In this document: positions 1 through 8,385 of the stretch, piece after piece
Layout: each line of letters starts with the position of its first letter
Position numbering within the stretch: the first letter of the stretch is position 1
NCBI RefSeq assembly: GCF_040222385.1
Contig: NZ_JAVKDF010000039.1
Span: forward strand, 272,358 to 336,357
Direction of reading: 5' to 3'
Length of the DNA: 64,000 bases
Source: Imperialibacter sp040222385
GTDB lineage: Bacteria > Bacteroidota > Bacteroidia > Cytophagales > Cyclobacteriaceae
Notes under the pieces: generated by a model
Databases searched by the model: none
Told to the model about the DNA's origin: nothing
The model's input: only the letters and a program-made list of their open reading frames with translations
Position numbers and translations under genes: made by a program

Positions 1-2
1 AT

Positions 3-278
3 GTTTCTGGTGAGGCATCCAATAAAGGGGTGTTTGGCGTGAGTTACGGGTTTGGAATGGCTGCTAGTCAGCTTGCCCTGATACCCTTGGGCAACGACCG
101 ACTGCTATACAAAAATGCCATGAAGCAGCTCTGGGACAACTTCGAAGCTGCTAACGGCCCGGTAACAAACAGAAAACTGGCCCTTGTCAATGTCAGGTAT
201 GACTCGGAATCGTTGAATGTATTCTTTTACACAAAAGTGACCGCTGTGGTGGTGGCCGATGTGGTTGAGTTTCAGTAG
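3..278 (+). CDS. C-terminal part of an uncharacterised protein (5' partial)
   Basis: The frame is open from the left edge of the window to a TAG at 276-278, so about 91 residues of a longer protein are visible. The visible part is Gly/Ala-rich at first (YGFGMAASQLALIPLG), then a charged helix, and it ends in a strand-rich segment with two VAVV/ADVVEF-like hydrophobic stretches. The end is reminiscent of small Bacteroidota lipoproteins of the DUF6567/TRL type, but that is a weak impression and not a firm family call. It converges on the PEBP gene downstream. Confidence 0.5.
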   Translation, partial: VSGEASNKGVFGVSYGFGMAASQLALIPLGNDRLLYKNAMKQLWDNFEAANGPVTNRKLALVNVRYDSESLNVFFYTKVTAVVVADVVEFQ

Positions 279-319
279 GCGGCCTATCGGAGGGCAGCCG
301 TAGAAGAAGACGACAATTG

Positions 320-353
320 CTCCGGGGAAAATCGCCAAAAGCTTTCTCCGGAG
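320..353. terminator. Inverted repeat between convergent genes
   Basis: CTCCGGGGAAA (320-330) and TTTCTCCGGAG (343-353) form an 11-bp stem with one mismatch and a 12-base loop. It lies in the gap between two convergent genes. There is no clear T-run, so a bidirectional terminator is plausible but not certain. Confidence 0.45.
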
Positions 354-384
354 TTAGTCGTACATGGAGAAATGAAAGCAGGTT

Positions 385-861
385 TTAGGGCTGTGTTCTT
401 TTGTAAGTCCCCATGAGTTCGCCATAGGCTATAATATGGTCTCGCATAGCTTCTTCCACCTGAATTTTGGATGGGCTGTGAACAAGGTCAGGCAGGATGT
501 CCAATGCATAAACCTTAAAAAAATACCGATGCGTTCCGGAAGGCGGACAGGGCCCACCATAAGCTGTGCTTTTTTTGAAGTCGTTGGTTCCCTCCATGCC
601 AGGCACTGAGTTTTCCTCAATTTGATGCGTAATGGGTATGTTCCATACCAGCCAGTGGAGCCACGTTTTGCCTGGTGCATCCGGGTCTTCTACCATCAGC
701 ACCAGGCTTTTAGCCTCCCAGGGTATCTCCTGTATGTGGAGAGGTGGGTTAATGTTCTCACCATCGCAGGTGAACCGTGCGGGGATGACCCCGCCCGAAT
801 CAAACGCACTGCTCGTAACAAGCAGAGCTTTGAAGTCTGTTGGCTTTTCAGATAAAAGCAT
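385..861 (-). CDS. YbhB/YbcL family PEBP (Raf kinase inhibitor-like) protein
   Basis: This is a 158-residue cytoplasmic protein of the phosphatidylethanolamine-binding protein superfamily, bacterial YbhB/YbcL branch. The ligand-pocket signatures are present: DPDAP at about residues 59-63 and GPCPPSGTHRY at about 103-113. The length matches the family. The biochemical role of bacterial members is poorly known; anion or lipid headgroup binding is the usual proposal. It is on the minus strand directly downstream of the ytxH-like gene (9-bp gap) and may be co-transcribed with it. The family call is firm and the function is open. Confidence 0.93.
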   Translation of the reverse strand: MLLSEKPTDFKALLVTSSAFDSGGVIPARFTCDGENINPPLHIQEIPWEAKSLVLMVEDPDAPGKTWLHWLVWNIPITHQIEENSVPGMEGTNDFKKSTAYGGPCPPSGTHRYFFKVYALDILPDLVHSPSKIQVEEAMRDHIIAYGELMGTYKRTQP

Positions 862-870
862 AAGCCTGCA

Positions 871-1119
871 TTAGTTTGCAGCTTCAGCCTTTGACATATC
901 GTTCACCAACTTTCCCTTCATTATTTTGCCGGTAAACGAGCCCATCAGCTCATTGAATTTTTTCTCAACAGTTTCGTTGAGGGCCTCGGCCAGGTCTTCA
1001 CCCTTTTCAACAATATCCCTCCTTGTTCTTGCTCCTTTTTGGGGGGCAAAAAGTACTCCCAATAAGGCACCAGCGGCCATCCCGGCCACCACGCCCAAAA
1101 GTGCTTTTCCAGTTGTCAT
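871..1119 (-). CDS. YtxH domain-containing small membrane-anchored protein
   Basis: An 82-residue protein with an N-terminal glycine/alanine-rich hydrophobic segment (about residues 6-25). It is followed by the typical YtxH junction LFAPQKGARTRRDI and an amphipathic C-terminal helix rich in Glu and Lys. YtxH proteins are general-stress-associated membrane proteins with no known enzymatic activity. The start ATG is preceded by an upstream region with two palindromes (1171-1192 and 1198-1213) that may be operators. It is probably the first gene of a two-gene unit with the downstream PEBP gene. Confidence 0.88.
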   Translation of the reverse strand: MTTGKALLGVVAGMAAGALLGVLFAPQKGARTRRDIVEKGEDLAEALNETVEKKFNELMGSFTGKIMKGKLVNDMSKAEAAN

Positions 1120-1170
1120 AATTTTGTTGATTTATTAATCACACCTAAGGTAAACCTGAGACTTATCCCA

Positions 1171-1213
1171 GTCGATGACCAATGTCATCGACAGAATATG
1201 AGATTTATCTCAT
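1171..1213. promoter_or_regulatory. Two adjacent palindromes upstream of the ytxH-like gene
   Basis: GTCGATGAC (1171-1179) and GTCATCGAC (1184-1192) form a perfect 9-4-9 inverted repeat. Directly after it, ATGAGAT (1198-1204) and ATCTCAT (1207-1213) form a 7-2-7 repeat resembling a Crp/Fnr-type dyad. They sit 50-95 bp upstream of the ytxH-like start and just downstream of the kinase gene end. They could therefore be an operator, a terminator or both. Confidence 0.4.
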
Positions 1214-1229
1214 TGAATTGCTGACCTTA

Positions 1230-2249
1230 TTAGGGGCACGAAGACCCCGCAGCCATGTAGTGGTTCATCAGCTTGAAGTATTTTTCTGCTTCGGCAAGGT
1301 GATGTGCCAGCTCCTGATCATCGTCGGCCTGCGTCGCACTCATCAGGTTCACCTTGGCCCTGACGTTCGCTCTCAGGCACTTGAAGTAGTTGAAAATATG
1401 CTCGTCCTCCTTGACCTCAATGCAGGGGAAAAGGCGATTGTATTCAGCGAGAAAGCTGTCTGCAAGGCGCTTTTCTCCGAAGGACTCAAGGTCCATGCAT
1501 AGAAACGCTATTTCATACAGCAGATCAATTTGCCTGAACGCATCGTTGAATTCTATGCAGTCGAACAGCACTGGCTTTTTGTAGAGAAAAATGTTGCCGC
1601 TGTGCAGGTCACCGTGCACATCCCGTTTAAAACCATGGGCGATACGTCGCTGCATTCTCTTTTTGTGTGCCTCAAGAAAGTCATTGCTCCATTCAATTGA
1701 CTTTGTGAGTGTGTTGGTATGCTCCTGTCCCAGTTTCTGCACGACGAACGGTTTTGCCTTGACAATGTCGTTGAACAACCCGATAGCCACAGGGAGGCTG
1801 AAAGGGCTGCGTATTTTTCTGGCTTTTTGATGGAAAGAGGCAATTACTTTTGCTAGTGCCCTGATGTTGTTCTCCGTCGCACCTGATCCCAGCAGTACCT
1901 TGTCCATCCGTTTGGTACTGGCCATGCGCTTCATGAGCACGGCGTAATCGACAAGCTTTCCCTTCTCTCCACCTATGTACCAGGAGTTTTTTTGAAACCG
2001 GATGGGTAGGGTCGATAAATAGATGTCGGTGTACTGCTCGTTTAATTTGATTTCTCTTTCGCAGAAGTGTTTTCTTTTTGTCAGGGTAGAGAAATCAAGG
2101 AAAGAGAGCTTCAGAGGCTTTTTAATTTTGAATACATGCTTCCTGCTAAGGATGACCCACGAGATGTGAGTTTCTTCAATTTTGCCCTTTACAGGCTCAC
2201 CCTGGTAGGTGCCATGGGTGGCTAGCTCAAGTATTTCAGCCTGTTTCAT
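1230..2249 (-). CDS. Aminoglycoside-phosphotransferase-fold kinase (COG2187 type)
   Basis: A 339-residue protein with the protein-kinase-like APH fold. The catalytic loop HGDLHSGN is at 212-219 (Asp214 is the likely base, Asn219 a metal ligand), and the DFG-like metal-binding position lies in FDCIEFN at 229-235. An N-terminal VFKIKK (39-44) supplies a candidate ATP-binding lysine. In many bacteria this domain is fused to the P-loop kinase domain encoded by the next gene upstream. Here the two are separate genes with a 14-bp overlap, which supports a functional pair. The substrate is unknown; an antibiotic target should not be assumed from the family name. Confidence 0.88.
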   Translation of the reverse strand: MKQAEILELATHGTYQGEPVKGKIEETHISWVILSRKHVFKIKKPLKLSFLDFSTLTKRKHFCEREIKLNEQYTDIYLSTLPIRFQKNSWYIGGEKGKLVDYAVLMKRMASTKRMDKVLLGSGATENNIRALAKVIASFHQKARKIRSPFSLPVAIGLFNDIVKAKPFVVQKLGQEHTNTLTKSIEWSNDFLEAHKKRMQRRIAHGFKRDVHGDLHSGNIFLYKKPVLFDCIEFNDAFRQIDLLYEIAFLCMDLESFGEKRLADSFLAEYNRLFPCIEVKEDEHIFNYFKCLRANVRAKVNLMSATQADDDQELAHHLAEAEKYFKLMNHYMAAGSSCP

Positions 2250-2742
2250 TCACGCTGTTTATGTATTCTATTGACTTACTGAGCATTGAATCAATATTAG
2301 TGTCTAACGATTCGAGCCGGAGGTGGGGTTGTGTTATTTCATCAAATGCGGCCTTTATCCTTTCATAAGTTTCAACACCGGCCTCGCTGTCCTCACGGTG
2401 CTTGCTCACTCGTTGCCTAGCCAGTTTTTCGTTGGCCCACACCTCTATAACAGCCACCGGAGTAGCAAGTTCAGTCGCTAGTTTTGCGAACGAATCCCGC
2501 ATCTTCTGCTGATAAAAAGTTGCGTCTACCAATACCGTTTCCCCATTGCGGAGCGCTTTTTCTGTCAGCTTGATCATTTCACTGTAAACGTTGAGTTTCT
2601 CTTTGGGAGAATATTTCCCCAATGCCCCCATAGTTTTTCTTACCCGATCACTGCTAATGTGCACTGCACCCAGCCTGGCTGCAAGCCGTGTTGCCAGGTA
2701 AGTTTTGCCCGAGCCGGGTAAGCCTGCTATAATCACCATCAT
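2236..2742 (-). CDS. P-loop AAA/gluconate-kinase-like ATPase (COG0645)
   Basis: A 168-residue zeta-toxin/gluconate-kinase-like nucleotide kinase. Walker A GLPGSGKT is at residues 7-14, followed by the HISSDRVRK region typical of COG0645. The C-terminal half contains the QRVSKHRED segment, which fits a lid with arginines. It overlaps the APH-fold gene by 14 bp and comes first in transcription order, so the pair is the split version of the bifunctional APH/ATP-binding protein. A small-molecule kinase role is inferred; the substrate is not known. Confidence 0.88.
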   Translation of the reverse strand: MMVIIAGLPGSGKTYLATRLAARLGAVHISSDRVRKTMGALGKYSPKEKLNVYSEMIKLTEKALRNGETVLVDATFYQQKMRDSFAKLATELATPVAVIEVWANEKLARQRVSKHREDSEAGVETYERIKAAFDEITQPHLRLESLDTNIDSMLSKSIEYINSVNETG

Positions 2743-2762
2743 GTTTTGCGGGTAGTTGAAGT

Positions 2763-3227
2763 TTAGCCGGCCGACTCAAGAAGTCGCCTGGCTTTGTTAG
2801 AATCCATTACATGTTCTGCCAGCCGAAAGATTTCCTTTTTCACAGCCCGTAACTCAATCTGTAGGTCTGCCAAAGCCTTTTTAAGCGTGTTATGCTCGTT
2901 TTCACAGGCCGATACATTAGGAAGCGAAGGGTTTTCGATAAGCGCTGCCAAATGATGCATGTGCCTAGCTACTTTCGATTCCGTTGCTAGTATATTTTTC
3001 TCAAAATGGGAGAGCCTGTTAGCCACTTGTTGTGTGGTTTCTAGGTGCTTTTCGTCAATCAGCCACAAGAAATATTTGTCAATTAGTTTCTTAAGGAACC
3101 GCAATTCATCCTTGTCGAACTTCAGGTCGGATTGCCAGCGCTCAGCCATTACATATTGCTCACTCCAAAAATCTTTACCGGTATTTTGTGTGGAGCCCTT
3201 TGCTGATTCTTTTACTGTAGTGCTCAT
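2763..3227 (-). CDS. Uncharacterised helical (coiled-coil) protein
   Basis: A 154-residue soluble protein without signal peptide or membrane segment. Most of it is predicted helix with heptad-like hydrophobic spacing between about 40 and 145 (for example KKALADLQIELRAVKKEIF). I do not recognise a family. It lies 20 bp upstream of the P-loop kinase gene on the same strand and is probably the first gene of that operon. A 10-bp palindrome (GACCTAGGTC) lies about 65 bp upstream of its start and may be its control site. Confidence 0.7.
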   Translation of the reverse strand: MSTTVKESAKGSTQNTGKDFWSEQYVMAERWQSDLKFDKDELRFLKKLIDKYFLWLIDEKHLETTQQVANRLSHFEKNILATESKVARHMHHLAALIENPSLPNVSACENEHNTLKKALADLQIELRAVKKEIFRLAEHVMDSNKARRLLESAG

Positions 3228-3951
3228 AATATTGGTTTTTTAGTCATTGAATTTGCTTGACTAAAGGTTCTCATTCTCTTTCACAATTGATATGACCTAG
3301 GTCTTATGGGAGGCAAATTTTTGTCACTTTTGCCTTTGTGATGGCAATGTGGTGACGAGGTAGTTTAATGAGCAATCGTTGGTCGGGGTTGGGGGTAGAA
3401 GAGGTGTTGTGTTTCCGTGGATTTGGGGTTGTCCAGGAGTAGTTTACCAGGTGCTGAGGGATGAGCAATGGGAGGCAATACGCTTCCTCAAAAAGATAGC
3501 TATCTTTTACCCTAAACATAGCTATAATTCATTCCAAACATAGCCATCTTTGGGTCGAAACATAGCTATGTTTGAGATGAATTATAGTTACAATTGAAGT
3601 GGATTATAGCTATGATTTTGAAAGAGGTGGTTTTGGGTGTTTTCTGACTAGCAAATGGCCAAAATAGCTGAGAGGATTTCCTCGCAATTCAAGAGATATC
3701 AGGGTGGAGGTGAACGAAAAATTTGAGAGGCCCAATCCTTCGTTTATATGTTCTTTTTACATTTTCCTTTTTTTGCCAATACCACTTCGAGAAATTAACA
3801 CATCCATAAGCTCAGAGCCTTAAGGTTGCACTAGTCCGATAACGCCCTTTAATTAGATTTCTTTTATTGCCGCTCCTATAATTGTGTCCGCACACAAGAT
3901 CATTTTAGAATGTTTTTTACTATATTGAACAAACACTCTACCTGAACTAGT
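3228..3951. other. Intergenic region with a cluster of AT-rich palindromes
   Basis: No convincing gene. It contains the GACCTAGGTC palindrome near 3294-3303, an 18-bp perfect palindrome at 3491-3508 and a 16-bp perfect palindrome at 3558-3573. Further ATAGCTAT or ATAGCCAT cores occur near 3518, 3540 and 3606. The rest is low-information AT-rich sequence leading to the dehydrogenase start. Confidence 0.6.
3491..3615. repeat. Cluster of ATAGCTAT palindromes
   Basis: Five copies of an ATAGCTAT-like core lie within 125 bp: AAAAGATAGCTATCTTTT (perfect, 3491-3508), AACATAGCTATAA (near 3515), AACATAGCCATC (near 3537), AAACATAGCTATGTTT (perfect, 3558-3573) and TTATAGCTATGA (near 3605). A weaker relative, TATAGTTA, lies between the last two. 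The spacing is irregular (about 20-45 bp), so this is not a simple tandem repeat. Confidence 0.7.
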
Positions 3952-5721
3952 ATGGCAAAACTGTGCTTGTCGCCTCAACCTGGATGGTTTCATCCATTAA
4001 TCACTTTTATCAGCCGATCGGCCTGGGCTGTTACAGTCATTGTCTCGATGTCGTGCGACAGTCGCCCGCAGCTGCCGCCCGGCGACCCCGGCAATGGAGG
4101 GCTTGTTCTCCCCGGCGGCTTTGAGGCAGTGGTGGTGGTCGACAGTTTGAAGGGCAGAACCCGCCACATGGCCGTGAACGACAATGGCGATATCTACGTG
4201 AAGCTCCGCTTTCCACAAGAGGAGGGAGGCAATATGGCGCTTCGGGATAACGACGGCGATGGCAAGGCAGACGAGCTGCAGGTATTTGGAAACTATAAAA
4301 ACGACGGTAGCTACGGAGCAGCCATGAGAATCTATAATGGCTATTTGTACTATGGCGCTCAGCTCGCAGTGTACCGCCAGAAGTTGGTGCCCGGTAAACT
4401 CGTTCCGGATACTGAGCTTGAAACGATTTTAATCGACGATCACGAGCATGGCAGCCATGAGCACATCGCCAAAGTGGTCTCATTTGATGATAAGGGAAAT
4501 ATGTATGTCCCATTTGGCACGCCTTCGAATGCCTGCATGCCTGTAAAACGGACGCCCAATATGCCAGGGATGGATCCGTGCCCGCAACTGGAGGATCATG
4601 GGGGCATCTGGAAGTTTGATGCTAACAAGCAAAACCAGACTCAGAAAGATGGCAGCATGTTCGCCACAGGTATCCGAAGCGTTGTAGCCATGGACTGGAA
4701 TACTGAGGACAATCATCTTTACGTGGTGATGCATGGCAGGGACGATTTGCTCCGACTTTGGGCGCAGAAATACAGTCCATGGGAAAGCGCCATGCTGCCC
4801 GCCGAAGAGTTTTTACGGGTGACAGAAGGCACGAATGCCGGTTGGCCTTATTGCTACTACGATCAAATCAAGGCTAAAAAAGTCCTGGGCCCCGAATATG
4901 GTGGCGACGGCGATAGCATTGGTCGCTGTGCTGACTTTGAAATGCCTTTGATGGGCTTTCCAGGTCACTGGGCGCCCAACGATCTGTTTTTCTACACAGG
5001 CGATCAATTCCCAGAACATTACAAAAATGGGGCATTTATCGCTTTTCATGGTTCTACCAACCGGGCACCTTATCCGCAGGCGGGCTACTTCATTGGCTTT
5101 GTGCCTTTTAAAAACGGCCAGCCCTCCGGCGATTGGGAAGTGTTTGCCGATGGCTTCGCCGGTGTCGATCCTGTTGTCAATGTGAGCGATGCGCACTACA
5201 GACCTATGGGCATCGCCATGGGGCCTGACGGCTCACTCTATTTCTCTGACACAGAAAAAGGGAAAATCTGGCGGGTGATGTATAAAGGAGACAAAGGTGG
5301 GTTTGGTACAGAGCAGCTAGCCAAAATGGAGGAGCGGAAGAATGCATCGAATATCAGAACGCCCGATGAAATAGAAGACAACCTGGAAAAAGGAGTGAAA
5401 GTGGCAGGGGAGAAGACTTACCTGACCTACTGCGGCTCTTGCCATCAGAATAATGGCAAGGGTGCTTCGGGCCGGTTTCCTCCATTGGCTGGGGCGCCCT
5501 GGGTGGTTGGCGACAAGGGCTTGCTGATCAGCATTGTGCTCAACGGCATGGAGGGCAGCATTACTGTGAATGGAGAAGAATACAATAATGTGATGCCACA
5601 ACACAGCTTTTTGAGTGATGAGGAGGTGGCCGGGGTGCTCACCTATATCCGGCAAAGCTTTGGAAATACTGCCAGCGAGGTGTCGGCAGAAGATGTAGAG
5701 AAAATAAGACGTTCATTATAA
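3952..5721 (+). CDS. PQQ/sorbosone dehydrogenase-like protein with C-terminal cytochrome c
   Basis: A 589-residue exported protein. The N-terminus has a hydrophobic stretch ending in VSMSC, compatible with a permissive Bacteroidota lipoprotein signal. Residues of about 45-450 form a sorbosone/glucose-dehydrogenase-like six-bladed propeller, recognisable from MAVNDNGDIYV, DNDGDGKADELQ, GTNAGWPY and RPMGIAMGPDGSLYFSD. A c-type cytochrome follows, with heme motif CGSCH at 494-498 and a likely axial Met548 in NVMPQHSF. It would oxidise a sugar, polyol or similar substrate in the periplasm and pass electrons to its own heme. The SelA-like gene starts 10 bp downstream, so the two are probably in one operon. 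The substrate is not deducible from sequence. Confidence 0.88.
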   Translation: MAKLCLSPQPGWFHPLITFISRSAWAVTVIVSMSCDSRPQLPPGDPGNGGLVLPGGFEAVVVVDSLKGRTRHMAVNDNGDIYVKLRFPQEEGGNMALRDNDGDGKADELQVFGNYKNDGSYGAAMRIYNGYLYYGAQLAVYRQKLVPGKLVPDTELETILIDDHEHGSHEHIAKVVSFDDKGNMYVPFGTPSNACMPVKRTPNMPGMDPCPQLEDHGGIWKFDANKQNQTQKDGSMFATGIRSVVAMDWNTEDNHLYVVMHGRDDLLRLWAQKYSPWESAMLPAEEFLRVTEGTNAGWPYCYYDQIKAKKVLGPEYGGDGDSIGRCADFEMPLMGFPGHWAPNDLFFYTGDQFPEHYKNGAFIAFHGSTNRAPYPQAGYFIGFVPFKNGQPSGDWEVFADGFAGVDPVVNVSDAHYRPMGIAMGPDGSLYFSDTEKGKIWRVMYKGDKGGFGTEQLAKMEERKNASNIRTPDEIEDNLEKGVKVAGEKTYLTYCGSCHQNNGKGASGRFPPLAGAPWVVGDKGLLISIVLNGMEGSITVNGEEYNNVMPQHSFLSDEEVAGVLTYIRQSFGNTASEVSAEDVEKIRRSL

Positions 5722-5731
5722 CAATCAGATC

Positions 5732-6964
5732 ATGTTAAGCAGAAGAAAACTTGTTAAACGCTTGGCCAGCCTCCCTTTTATAGGAGGCATTGTGGGAAGC
5801 GGTATTTCTATCCAATCCGCTGCTGCTTCACCGGCTGCGCCAACAGCCGCTCAAAATTTATTCAAAGAGCTGGGAATACGCCCCCTGATCAATGCCCGTG
5901 GTACCATGACCTTTCTGTCCGGTTCTTTGATGGAGCCAGAGGTGGTGGCTGCCATTAATGCAACGGCAACAGATTTTGCGAACATGCATGAGCTGACTGA
6001 CAAGGTGGGGGAGCGCATTGCAGAGATGCTGGAATGTGAAGCGGCTATGGTTACTTCCGGCGCTGCTTGTGCCCTAACGATAGGAACCGCTGCTGCCATT
6101 ACTGGAATGGATATGGATAAAATCAAACAAATCCCTAACCTGCCTGGCCCTAAACCGGAAGTGATTATTCAGAAAAAGCATCGTTATGTGTTTGATCAGG
6201 CCGTACGTACTGCCGGAGTGAAGTTGATAGAAGTAGAAAATGCTGCGGAAATGGAGGCGGCCTTCAATGAGCGCACAGTCATGACACTTTTCTTCAACGG
6301 CGCCGTCGATTGGTATGGCATTGAAGATAGTATCAATCACGAGGATTTTGTAGCCATCTCCAAACGTCATAATATTCCTTCTTTTATAGATGCAGCAGCG
6401 GATGTGCCACCTGTGGAGAATCTTTTCAAGTATCAAAAAATGGGATTTGACATGGTCACCTTCTCCGGAGGAAAAATGATTCGTGGCCCTCAAAGTGCCG
6501 GGCTGCTGTTCGGACGCAAAGACCTGATTGAGGCGGCTAAGCTCAACTTCTCACCACATGAAAGCCCTATTGGTCGTTCGATGAAAGTCAACAAGGAAGA
6601 AATTTTTGGTATGTACGCCGCTTTGAAACTCTATCTTGAAAAGGATCATGAAAAAGAATGGAAGGAGTGGGAGGGACGTGTAGCCGATATCACCAAAACA
6701 GTAGAAACCGTGCCCGGCGTGAAAGGAGAGATGCACATGCCTAAAGGCCGGGCCAATGTATTCCCTGGTCTGCTGGTGAAGTGGGATCAGAACAAGGTAA
6801 AGATTAAGCCAAAGGACGTGGTAGAAGAGCTGCGAGCTGGTGAGCCCAGGATTGAGACGTCTGCCGGAGATGATGCACTTCGCATTACCGTGGTTACTTT
6901 GTTGCCCGAGCAGGTGGCGATTGTAGGAAGGCGAATCAAAGAAGTGCTTCAGGCAGCAGTGTGA
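5732..6964 (+). CDS. Exported SelA-like PLP-dependent enzyme, copy 1
   Basis: A 410-residue fold-type I PLP enzyme of the SelA-like/DgaE group (annotated as aminotransferase class V-fold or SelA-like). The PLP lysine is K248 in SGGKMIRGPQSAG, and the preceding IDAAADVPP supplies the Asp that contacts the pyridine nitrogen. The N-terminus MLSRRKLVKRL followed by a hydrophobic stretch and AAA looks like a twin-arginine leader, which would place the folded, cofactor-loaded enzyme in the periplasm. Known relatives (DgaE) perform ammonia elimination from D-glucosaminate 6-phosphate. No selenocysteine machinery is nearby, so a true SelA role is unlikely. A paralogue follows 54 bp downstream. Confidence 0.87.
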   Translation: MLSRRKLVKRLASLPFIGGIVGSGISIQSAAASPAAPTAAQNLFKELGIRPLINARGTMTFLSGSLMEPEVVAAINATATDFANMHELTDKVGERIAEMLECEAAMVTSGAACALTIGTAAAITGMDMDKIKQIPNLPGPKPEVIIQKKHRYVFDQAVRTAGVKLIEVENAAEMEAAFNERTVMTLFFNGAVDWYGIEDSINHEDFVAISKRHNIPSFIDAAADVPPVENLFKYQKMGFDMVTFSGGKMIRGPQSAGLLFGRKDLIEAAKLNFSPHESPIGRSMKVNKEEIFGMYAALKLYLEKDHEKEWKEWEGRVADITKTVETVPGVKGEMHMPKGRANVFPGLLVKWDQNKVKIKPKDVVEELRAGEPRIETSAGDDALRITVVTLLPEQVAIVGRRIKEVLQAAV

Positions 6965-7018
6965 TGTTACCTGAAACTACAGTAGTTTTTAGTTGAGACC
7001 TATTTAAAAGACAAACCT

Positions 7019-8245
7019 ATGCTAAGTAGAAGAAAACTCATTAAACGCTTGTCGGCTGTCCCTTTCGTTGGAGGAATAATAGGTGCTGGTGTACCGCTAT
7101 CAGCCATTGCCGCTGCACCTGTAGCTCCCTATCGGGACTACTTTGCTGAGTTAGGCGTGCGTACCTTCATCAACGCTGCGGGTACTTATACAGCAATGAC
7201 TGGCTCTTTGCTAAGAGATGAAATGAAAGACGCTTACAACTACGCCTCGGAGCATTATGTAATGCTCGACGAGTTGCAGGATAAAGTAGGCGAAAGAATT
7301 GCTCAGATGCTCAAATGCGAGGCCGCAACGGTCACCTCGGGTGCCTTTTCAGCGATGACGTTGGGGATGGCTGGAGTGCTCACCGGTATGGATTCCAAAA
7401 AAGCGGAGCAGGTTCCTCACCTGGAAGGAACAGGGATGAAAACGGAAGTGATCATTCAGAAATCTCATAATATAGGTTATGCCCACGCTGTGCGCAATTG
7501 CGGAGTGAAAGTGATTGAGGTGGAGACCAAAGAACAGTTGAAAAAGGCCATCAATAAAAACACGGCTTTGATGCTTTTTATCAATGCCTATGAGCCTAAT
7601 GGACAGATCAATGCAGAAGAATGGCTGAAGACGGGCAAGGAGAATAATATCCCCTGCATGAACGACTGTGCGGCTGATGTGCCACCGGTGGAGAATCTGT
7701 GGAAGTTCACCCAAATGGGCTATGACCTGGTTTGTTTTTCAGGAGGCAAAGGACTGAGAGGCCCCCAGAGCGCAGGTTTGCTACTCGGTAAAAAAGAACT
7801 GATAGCGGCAGCCCGGTTGAGCGCTCCGCCAAGAGGAAATACTGTCGGCAGGGGAATGAAAGTGAATAAGGAAGAGGTGCTCGGTATGTGGGCAGCATTG
7901 GAGGCCTTTGTAAATGGAGACCATGAAAAAGAATGGAGGTTGTGGGAAGGCCAGATCAACCTGATTGCTGACGCCGTAAAGGGTATTGATGGACTCACCA
8001 TCAAAATTCACGTGCCTCCCATTGCCAATCATATCCCTACCCTGGATCTTTCATGGGATACAAAAAAGGTAAAAATATCAGGCAACGGCCTTAAAGATGT
8101 GCTTCGAAGCGGTCACCCGTCGATAGAGGTTGCGGGTGGTGGCGAAAACTCCGTCAGTATTACCACCTGGATGATGCGCCCCGGACAGGAAAGAATTGTT
8201 GCGGGCCGAATCCGTGAGGGCCTTGAGAAGGCAGCAGCGGGTTAA
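7019..8245 (+). CDS. Exported SelA-like PLP-dependent enzyme, copy 2
   Basis: A 408-residue paralogue of the gene just upstream, with the same Tat-like start (MLSRRKLIKRL) and PLP lysine K244 in FSGGKGLRGPQSAG. The same NDCAADVPPVENL Asp region and a shared C-terminal domain are present. The two copies align along their full length but differ in many active-site-proximal stretches (for example FINAYEPNGQ against FFNGAVDWYG). They have probably diverged in substrate, or they form a hetero-oligomer. It is convergent with the amidohydrolase gene. Function is inferred as PLP-dependent elimination in the periplasm. Confidence 0.87.
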   Translation: MLSRRKLIKRLSAVPFVGGIIGAGVPLSAIAAAPVAPYRDYFAELGVRTFINAAGTYTAMTGSLLRDEMKDAYNYASEHYVMLDELQDKVGERIAQMLKCEAATVTSGAFSAMTLGMAGVLTGMDSKKAEQVPHLEGTGMKTEVIIQKSHNIGYAHAVRNCGVKVIEVETKEQLKKAINKNTALMLFINAYEPNGQINAEEWLKTGKENNIPCMNDCAADVPPVENLWKFTQMGYDLVCFSGGKGLRGPQSAGLLLGKKELIAAARLSAPPRGNTVGRGMKVNKEEVLGMWAALEAFVNGDHEKEWRLWEGQINLIADAVKGIDGLTIKIHVPPIANHIPTLDLSWDTKKVKISGNGLKDVLRSGHPSIEVAGGGENSVSITTWMMRPGQERIVAGRIREGLEKAAAG

Positions 8246-8328
8246 GGCTTTGTTTGTAGGTGTCGGCACGGCAAATTGCCCCTGAGCAAGAGCCGTCAGA
8301 CACCGGATTCTATTCAGAAATGATGTCG

Positions 8329-8375
8329 GGCGGGTGTGAAGACACACCCTACGATATGGTATGTCCACACCCGCC
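8329..8375. terminator. Hairpin between convergent genes
   Basis: GGCGGGTGTG (8329-8338) and CACACCCGCC (8366-8375) are a perfect 10-bp inverted repeat with a smaller GTGTG/CACAC pairing alternative inside. It lies between the second SelA-like gene and the convergent amidohydrolase. No T-run is present, so the terminator role is inferred from position. Confidence 0.45.
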
Positions 8376-8385
8376 TTACATGTAG

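Noticed and set aside
1230..2249. Antibiotic resistance (aminoglycoside) gene
   Set aside because: COG2187 kinases share only the APH fold, and pairing with a COG0645 kinase indicates a different substrate.
3304..3519. 71-residue frame on the minus strand in the 3.3-3.9 kb intergenic region
   Set aside because: It runs through the palindrome cluster, has a composition unlike real proteins here, and has no plausible start site.
4037..4513. 158-residue antisense frame inside the dehydrogenase gene
   Set aside because: It is fully within a well-supported coding frame and is rich in Arg/Cys/His from the reverse of GC-rich codons.
5732..8245. Selenocysteine synthase (SelA) for selenoprotein synthesis
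   Set aside because: Export leaders, tandem copies and the RidA/amidohydrolase context point to catabolic SelA-like enzymes, and no SelB, SelD or tRNA-Sec is seen.
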